A stretch of 57,580 bases of DNA from contig CAJTNW010000003.1 in NCBI GenBank assembly GCA_910577795.1, positions 1,847-59,426 on the forward strand, read 5' to 3'. Position numbers and translations under genes: made by a program. Numbering within the stretch: position 1 is the stretch's first letter; each line of letters starts with the position of its first letter. Below the pieces are notes generated by a model. The model was not told the origin of the DNA and made no database searches. It saw only the letters and a list, made by a program, of their open reading frames with translations. This stretch comes from an uncultured Christensenella sp. (GTDB taxonomy: Bacteria > Bacillota > Clostridia > Christensenellales > UBA3700). This document shows, piece after piece, positions 53,209-57,580 of this stretch.

Positions 53209-53898
53209 TTGCATTATACTGACGAGCAACTTGCTGAAAAAATACAAAAATTGCCAAAATATACCGTTAGAGAAGAAAAACTTAACGTTATTACACATTT
53301 TATAGGTATGATAATTGGTATTATCGGACTTATCATTATGTTTTCACTTGCAGTTGTAAGAACATCTAGAGATTATACGAACTTTGTAGATATTATTTCT
53401 TCTTTAGTTTTTGGCGGGTCAATGGTTGCTCTTTACACAATGAGTACAATTTATCACAACGAAAAAAATCTAAAAAAGAGAGTGTTTAGGCAAAAATTTG
53501 ACCATCTTAGCATAAATATACTAATTGCTGACAGTGCTTCTTCATTTATGATTTCTGGCTTAAAAAACAATATTGGATACATATTAATAAGTTGTATATG
53601 GGCACTTAGTATTATTAGTATGGTACTAAATTGGATAAATGTTAAAAAATTTAGAGCCGTTACAATGGTTATTTATATTCTTACTGGCTGGGCACCAATT
53701 TTTGTGGTTAACTATGTTATATCACTTTGCGGTATTGGCTGTTTTGCTATTGTGCTTGCTGGTGGACTTTGTTACACATTTGGATTAATTTTTTATGCTA
53801 TAAAAAAGGAATTTATGCATAGTATTTGGCATATATTTGTGTTGATGGGCAGTATTTTACATATTGTTGGTGCGTGCGTATATGTGTATATGATTTGA
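53209..53898 (+). CDS. Hemolysin III family (TrhA-like) membrane protein
   Basis: The 229-residue protein has seven hydrophobic segments and the family's conserved polar residues: NVITHFIGM near the start, TMSTIYHN, FDHLSINI and HSIWHIFVLMGSILH near the end. It is related to PAQR receptors and is not a proven toxin; membrane energetics or lipid homeostasis roles are suggested for relatives. The start is TTG at 53209, after GGAGAG; longer in-frame starts overlap a TACAAT -10 box at 53173. Confidence 0.88.
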   Translation: MHYTDEQLAEKIQKLPKYTVREEKLNVITHFIGMIIGIIGLIIMFSLAVVRTSRDYTNFVDIISSLVFGGSMVALYTMSTIYHNEKNLKKRVFRQKFDHLSINILIADSASSFMISGLKNNIGYILISCIWALSIISMVLNWINVKKFRAVTMVIYILTGWAPIFVVNYVISLCGIGCFAIVLAGGLCYTFGLIFYAIKKEFMHSIWHIFVLMGSILHIVGACVYVYMI

Positions 53899-54019
53899 AA
53901 GTACAAATATGGCTAAATTAGATAAATTTTTAATTTTTTAGTTGAAAGTATAGACAAAATTAAAATATTGTGATATATTAATATAAATAAAATGTAATAC
54001 CAAAGGAGAATAGATTACT

Positions 54020-54190
54020 ATGGCTTATGTTATCAGTGATGCATGTATTTCTTGTGGTGCATGTAGTGACCAATGTCCTGTAAGCGCTATTAGCGAAGGA
54101 GATACTCAATACAATATTGATGCAGATACTTGTATTTCTTGCGGTGCTTGTGCAGATGAGTGTCCAGTGAGTGCAATTTCAGAGGAATAA
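54020..54190 (+). CDS. Clostridial 2[4Fe-4S] ferredoxin
   Basis: The 56-residue protein is the low-potential electron carrier typical of clostridia. It has the near-symmetrical pair CISCGACSDQCPVSAI and CISCGACADECPVSAI and an acidic composition. AAGGAG precedes the ATG. A likely promoter is TAGACA (53951), 17 bp, TATATT (53974). It is the natural partner of NifJ and the Kor complex. Confidence 0.95.
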   Translation: MAYVISDACISCGACSDQCPVSAISEGDTQYNIDADTCISCGACADECPVSAISEE

Positions 54191-54195
54191 TTTGG

Positions 54196-54226
54196 TTTAG
54201 GACGGAAAATTTATTGCCGTCCTAAA
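54196..54226 (+). terminator. Hairpin after the ferredoxin gene
   Basis: TTTAGGACGG pairs perfectly with CCGTCCTAAA around an 11-base loop. No T run follows, so it may stabilise the short mRNA rather than end it. The rest of the spacer up to greA shows no other feature. Confidence 0.55.
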
Positions 54227-54441
54227 TGCTAAAATAGTAGCAGTATAAATATAACTTAAAATATGCACTAAATTTTTGATAATGTCTGATTTTTAATCAA
54301 ACATTATTAATTATTTTTTTTATGGTTATAGCAAAAATTTTCAGGCTAGCATAATATTTAATGTTTAAATTTTTAAAAATAATTACAAAGTAAATTTTTT
54401 GCATATTGCAATATTTTTTTGCGGTATGTTTTGGAGGAAAT

Positions 54442-54930
54442 ATGGCAAATACAACTTTATTGACCCAAGAAGGATATGACAAACTTTGGGCAGAGTATCG
54501 TGAACTTGTAGATGTAAAAAGAGGCGAGGCATCAGAGAAAATCAAAGTTGCAAGGGAGTATGGCGATTTAAGCGAAAATGCAGAGTATGATGCTGCAAAA
54601 GAAGAACAAGCAATGATAGAAGCGCGTATTAAAGTGCTTGAGAGTCAACTTTCAAACTATGAAATTATTGATAATTCAAAAATTAAAAGTGACGAAGTAA
54701 GTGTTGGTTCTTTTGTAAAAGTGCTTGATAAGGAATTTGACGAGGAAGAAGTATACCAAATAGTTGGTAGTACTGAGGCTGATATAAATAAAAACCGCAT
54801 AAGCAATAATTCACCTATGGCAGTTGCTTTGCTTGGTAAAAAGAAAGGTGAAACTGTTAAAGTTGTAACACCAAACTCAACTTTTGAGGTTAAAATTTTG
54901 CAAGTTAGTAAGGATAAAATAGATAAATAA
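54442..54930 (+). CDS. greA: Transcription elongation factor GreA
   Basis: GreA rescues backtracked RNA polymerase by stimulating cleavage of the transcript. The 162-residue protein has the coiled-coil (EYRELVDVKRGEASEKIKVA, then DLSENAEYDAAKEEQ with the acidic tip) and the C-terminal FKBP-like domain (NNSPMAVALLGKKKGE). ATG 54442 follows GGAGGA; upstream codons are not family sequence. It is in one operon with lysS, 12 bases downstream. Confidence 0.96.
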   Translation: MANTTLLTQEGYDKLWAEYRELVDVKRGEASEKIKVAREYGDLSENAEYDAAKEEQAMIEARIKVLESQLSNYEIIDNSKIKSDEVSVGSFVKVLDKEFDEEEVYQIVGSTEADINKNRISNNSPMAVALLGKKKGETVKVVTPNSTFEVKILQVSKDKIDK

Positions 54931-54942
54931 CAAGGAGTTATT

Positions 54943-56424
54943 ATGGAAACAAATAACCAGATAGAATTGGATTTAAATGACATTATCAAAGCAAGGCATG
55001 AAAAGTTGGCAAGACTTGTTGAAATGGATAAAAATCCTTATGAAATAGTTAAGTTTGATAAGGATGCTGATGCTTTGGATATAAAAAATAATTACGATAA
55101 TTACGATGGTAAAGAAGTTACTTTGGCTGGACGTATGATTAGCAGAAGAATTATGGGTAAAGCAAGTTTTGCTAATTTACTTGATAGTACTGGCAGTATT
55201 CAACTTTATGTAAGCAAAAATGATATTGGCGAAGACGATTATGCCGAATTTAAAAAGTTTGATATTGGTGATATTATTGGTATTACAGGCAAAGTGTTTA
55301 CTACTAAAACTGGCGAGATAAGTGTGCATGCTTATTCTGTTTGTTTGCTTTCTAAATCTCTTTTACCATTGCCAGAAAAATATCACGGACTTACTAATAC
55401 AGATATGCGTTATCGTCAAAGGTATGTAGATTTAATTGCAAACCCAGAGGTAAAAAAGACTTTTGTTACAAGGTCAAAAATCATAAGCAGTATTAGAGCA
55501 TTCCTAGATAATAGAGGCTTTTTGGAAGTTGAAACTCCAATTTTAAATACTATCCCGGGTGGTGCTAGTGCAAGACCATTTATTACACATCACAATACAT
55601 TGGATATTGATATGTATATGCGTATTGCGCCGGAACTTTATTTGAAAAGACTTATTGTTGGTGGTTTTGAAAGGGTTTACGAAATAGGTAGATTATTTAG
55701 AAACGAGGGTATGGATACTAGACATAATCCAGAGTTTACTACTGTTGAGTTATATCAAGCATATACTGACTATAATGGTATGATGGATTTAACAGAAGAT
55801 TTATTTAATTATATTGCAGATACAGTTATTAGCAGTAAGACTATAAGTTATCAAGGTGTAGAAATTAATATTGGTAATAAATGGAAACGTATTTCTATGC
55901 TAGATTTAGTGCGTGAGGAAACTGGTATTGATTTTGAAAATATGCCACTTGATGAGTGTATTGCAAAAGCAAATGCAATTGGTGTGGAATTTGCAGACAA
56001 TGTAACTTGGGGCAAAGCACTTTATGAAGTGTTTGACCAAAAAATAGAAGAAAAATTAATTCAACCAACTTTTGTTACAGATTATCCTGTGGAAGTTTCT
56101 CCACTTGCAAAACGTAAAAAATCTGACCCTAGACTTACAGAAAGATTTGAGTTCTTTATTACAAGCCGTGAAATGGGTAATGCTTTTTCAGAGTTGAATG
56201 ACCCAATTGACCAAAAAGGTAGATTTATGGCACAAGTTAAGGAAAGAGAGGCTGGCGACGATGAGGCTCAAATGATGGATGAGGATTTTGTAACTGCTTT
56301 AGAGTATGGTATGCCTCCAACTGGTGGTTTAGGTATTGGTATTGACCGCTTAGTTATGTTATTTACTGATGAGGCAAGTATTAGAGATGTTTTGTTGTTC
56401 CCAACGATGAAACCGCTTGCATAA
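54943..56424 (+). CDS. lysS: Lysyl-tRNA synthetase, class II
   Basis: LysS charges tRNA-Lys. The 493-residue protein has the N-terminal OB-fold (about 55-165), motif 1 (RSKIISSIRAFLDNRGFLEVETP), motif 2 (FRNEGMDTRHNPEFT) and motif 3 (PPTGGLGIGIDRL). No T-box leader precedes it; it is translated from the greA-lysS mRNA with its own AAGGAG site. Confidence 0.97.
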   Translation: METNNQIELDLNDIIKARHEKLARLVEMDKNPYEIVKFDKDADALDIKNNYDNYDGKEVTLAGRMISRRIMGKASFANLLDSTGSIQLYVSKNDIGEDDYAEFKKFDIGDIIGITGKVFTTKTGEISVHAYSVCLLSKSLLPLPEKYHGLTNTDMRYRQRYVDLIANPEVKKTFVTRSKIISSIRAFLDNRGFLEVETPILNTIPGGASARPFITHHNTLDIDMYMRIAPELYLKRLIVGGFERVYEIGRLFRNEGMDTRHNPEFTTVELYQAYTDYNGMMDLTEDLFNYIADTVISSKTISYQGVEINIGNKWKRISMLDLVREETGIDFENMPLDECIAKANAIGVEFADNVTWGKALYEVFDQKIEEKLIQPTFVTDYPVEVSPLAKRKKSDPRLTERFEFFITSREMGNAFSELNDPIDQKGRFMAQVKEREAGDDEAQMMDEDFVTALEYGMPPTGGLGIGIDRLVMLFTDEASIRDVLLFPTMKPLA

Positions 56425-56425
56425 T

Positions 56426-56480
56426 TCGGCTTATTATTAGGCTTTTGATTTATAAAATCAAAAGCCTATTTTACAGCCGA
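56426..56480 (+). terminator. Terminator after lysS, nested inverted repeats
   Basis: A perfect 14-bp stem, TAGGCTTTTGATTT (56438-56451) with its complement at 56455-56468, is followed by TTTT. An outer pair, TCGGCT (56426-56431) with AGCCGA (56475-56480), brackets it. Confidence 0.8.
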
Positions 56481-56494
56481 TTATGCGCGCTTCG

Positions 56495-56514
56495 TAAGAC
56501 ATAGATATGTCTTA
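56495..56514. repeat. Inverted repeat downstream of lysS
   Basis: TAAGACATA and its exact complement TATGTCTTA are separated by GA. No T run follows. It could be an operator or a hairpin; nothing else marks it. Confidence 0.5.
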
Positions 56515-56583
56515 TGAGAAGTAACAAATAAATTATAATATTTATTTAATTATTTATAAATTTTCCTCAAAGTATGAAACAAG

Positions 56584-56611
56584 TGTCAGAAAAAGTATAC
56601 TTTTTCTGACA
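56584..56611. promoter_or_regulatory. Perfect 28-bp palindrome (operator candidate 1)
   Basis: The half-site TGTCAGAAAAAGTA is followed directly by its exact reverse complement. It ends nine bases before the -35 box at 56621. A near copy lies 135 bases downstream. The shape fits a dimeric DNA-binding regulator; the regulator is unknown. Confidence 0.7.
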
Positions 56612-56620
56612 TAAAACTAC

Positions 56621-56649
56621 TTGACTTTTTATTCGCATTTATGTATAAT
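56621..56649 (+). promoter_or_regulatory. Promoter of the right-edge lipoprotein gene
   Basis: TTGACT (56621-56626), 17 bp, TATAAT (56644-56649), giving +1 near 56656. It sits between the two palindromes. The leader to the ATG is about 150 bases. Confidence 0.75.
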
Positions 56650-56718
56650 AAAGTTAGTTAAAAAGAAAAATTTGTTAATTTTATAACTTTTAATTATAAG
56701 AAACTAAAATATATTAAG

Positions 56719-56746
56719 TGTCAGAAAAAGTATACCTTTACTGACA
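56719..56746. promoter_or_regulatory. Near-perfect 28-bp palindrome (operator candidate 2)
   Basis: The left half is identical to that of candidate 1 (TGTCAGAAAAAGTA); the right half differs at two bases. It lies about 63 bases after the predicted transcription start and 60 bases before the ATG. Confidence 0.65.
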
Positions 56747-56806
56747 AAATAGCAGATTTTCTTATTTAATAGATATAATTAAAAATGTTTTAAGATGGAG
56801 GTTAGT

Positions 56807-57580
56807 ATGAAAAAGAAATTGTTTTTGATTATAGCAGTAGTAATTATGGCAATTGTATCATGTTTTTCTTTAATTAGTTGTGCACCTGATGGTGGTGATG
56901 ATTCAGATAATGACAATGAAAAAATTGCAGCATCTATTAGTGAATATGTTGATTTGTGGAAAAAGAGTTCTGCAAAATATTATCAAGAAGTGAATGATAC
57001 TAGTGATTGGTCTGTACTTGTTGGTGTTAATGGAATGCAAGCAGTAAGGGAACTTGATAGTTATAAAACTATTTATCAAATTGTAAAAAAAGACGAATTA
57101 AATGTTTATGATTATTCTAAGGAAGAAAAAACTTGGACAAGACAATATTATAACACTTTTGACGATATTAGGCGTGAGTTTAAATTTGATGGAACAGAAT
57201 TAGTTAATGCTAATAAGTTCATAGAGGATACTTATGAGACATTAGATTATGTGCTTGAAATGGAAAAAGAACTCGTAAAAAATGGAAATATTTATACTGG
57301 TAAAGTTGGTAGTAAATATGAAATTTATACTATTAAAATTGCAGCAAAAGAAATGACAATAGATATGGTATCTGATGACGATTTGAGCAAACATGAAGCA
57401 ACTATAAAATTTGGTATGGGATTTGATACTGTTGTTATTCCAGACGAGGCAAAACAGGCTCCTGATACAACAAACAAAAGAATAGTTGAAAAAGCAGTGG
57501 AGAAATTTGTTTTAAGTCCTAATAAAACAATAAATGTTGGAGAAAATGAGAGTTACTCTATTTATGAAAATATAATTAAA
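56807..57580 (+). CDS. Lipoprotein of unknown function, 3' partial
   Basis: The frame is open from ATG 56807 (after GGAGG) to the window edge, 258 codons. The signal peptide ends in the lipobox LISC with Cys25, followed by an acidic Asp/Asn-rich linker. The mature part is beta-rich; VIPDEAKQAP near residue 204 resembles DLPPEAKQAKK in the lipoprotein at 40173, and both may be one family of surface proteins. The gene is preceded by the paired palindromes. Function unknown. Confidence 0.75.
   Translation, partial: MKKKLFLIIAVVIMAIVSCFSLISCAPDGGDDSDNDNEKIAASISEYVDLWKKSSAKYYQEVNDTSDWSVLVGVNGMQAVRELDSYKTIYQIVKKDELNVYDYSKEEKTWTRQYYNTFDDIRREFKFDGTELVNANKFIEDTYETLDYVLEMEKELVKNGNIYTGKVGSKYEIYTIKIAAKEMTIDMVSDDDLSKHEATIKFGMGFDTVVIPDEAKQAPDTTNKRIVEKAVEKFVLSPNKTINVGENESYSIYENIIK

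Noticed and set aside
54930..54942. T-box or other aminoacyl-tRNA leader before lysS
   Set aside because: Only 12 bases separate greA and lysS, and the greA leader shows no T-box core sequence.
1..57580. CRISPR array, insertion sequence or integrase-flanked island
   Set aside because: No regularly spaced direct repeats, transposase or recombinase gene was found. The phage-like pair at 13 kb has no mobility gene beside it.

Overview
The window is AT-rich DNA (about one third G+C by eye) from an anaerobic, Gram-positive, Clostridia-like bacterium, probably from an uncultured gut lineage. The evidence is a SipL-like LysM/DUF3794 spore-coat protein, a CwlD-type cortex amidase, the SCIFF peptide with its radical SAM maturase, a one-chain pyruvate:ferredoxin oxidoreductase, a four-subunit 2-oxoacid:ferredoxin oxidoreductase, a clostridial 2[4Fe-4S] ferredoxin, the lepA-hemW-hrcA-grpE-dnaK-dnaJ order with a CIRCE operator, and a long SRP RNA with an Alu domain. 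Most genes are on the + strand. The ends cut through a sipL-like gene (left) and a lipoprotein gene (right).

Layout. 0-7 kb: sipL-like gene, ispE, the SCIFF precursor (a 57-residue ORF) with scfB, and secDF. 7-12 kb: nifJ on the - strand, then malQ. 12-14.5 kb: a small phosphopantetheinyl transferase with its own acyl carrier protein, then two orphan phage-tail-like genes. 14.6-20.7 kb: gpsA, an O-antigen-ligase-like membrane protein, a 688-residue lipoprotein of unknown function, a DUF1540 protein and a small kinase-like protein. 20.8-28.6 kb: an Xre regulator, an operon of a DUF4380 protein, a pseudoprotease lipoprotein and an active-looking trypsin-like lipoprotein, then peptidase E, a PDZ/radical SAM/DUF512 protein, der and an aspartate-type aminotransferase. 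28.8-36.1 kb: tRNA-Asn, an ABC ATPase-permease fusion, a GH110-like beta-helix protein and korDABC. 36.2-45.7 kb: a GDPD-fold protein that lacks the family's active-site residues, lepA, hemW, a lipoprotein and the heat-shock operon. 45.9-48.3 kb: SRP RNA, two related Xre-like regulators, a SLOG protein and cwlD. 48.4-56.4 kb: typA, two FAD enzymes, hemolysin III, ferredoxin, greA and lysS. 56.4-57.6 kb: a palindrome-rich region and the start of a lipoprotein gene.

How the genes fit together. NifJ, KorDABC and the small ferredoxin form a ferredoxin-based fermentative core. SecDF can serve export of the five lipoproteins seen here. HrcA/CIRCE controls the chaperone operon. Many transcription units have readable sigma-A promoters (TTGACA/TTGATT, 16-18 bp, TATAAT) and strong intrinsic terminators, so the units are well bounded. 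Two promoters sit so close to their start codons that the mRNAs should be leaderless. No CRISPR array, insertion sequence or T-box was seen.

Less ordinary points are a perfect 28-bp palindrome and its near copy around a consensus promoter at the right edge, a recurring 15-base word (AAAATCGNNACTAAT) found in both spacers and genes, the pseudoprotease/protease pair, the active-site-less GDPD protein, and the PPTase/ACP pair with no synthase nearby.
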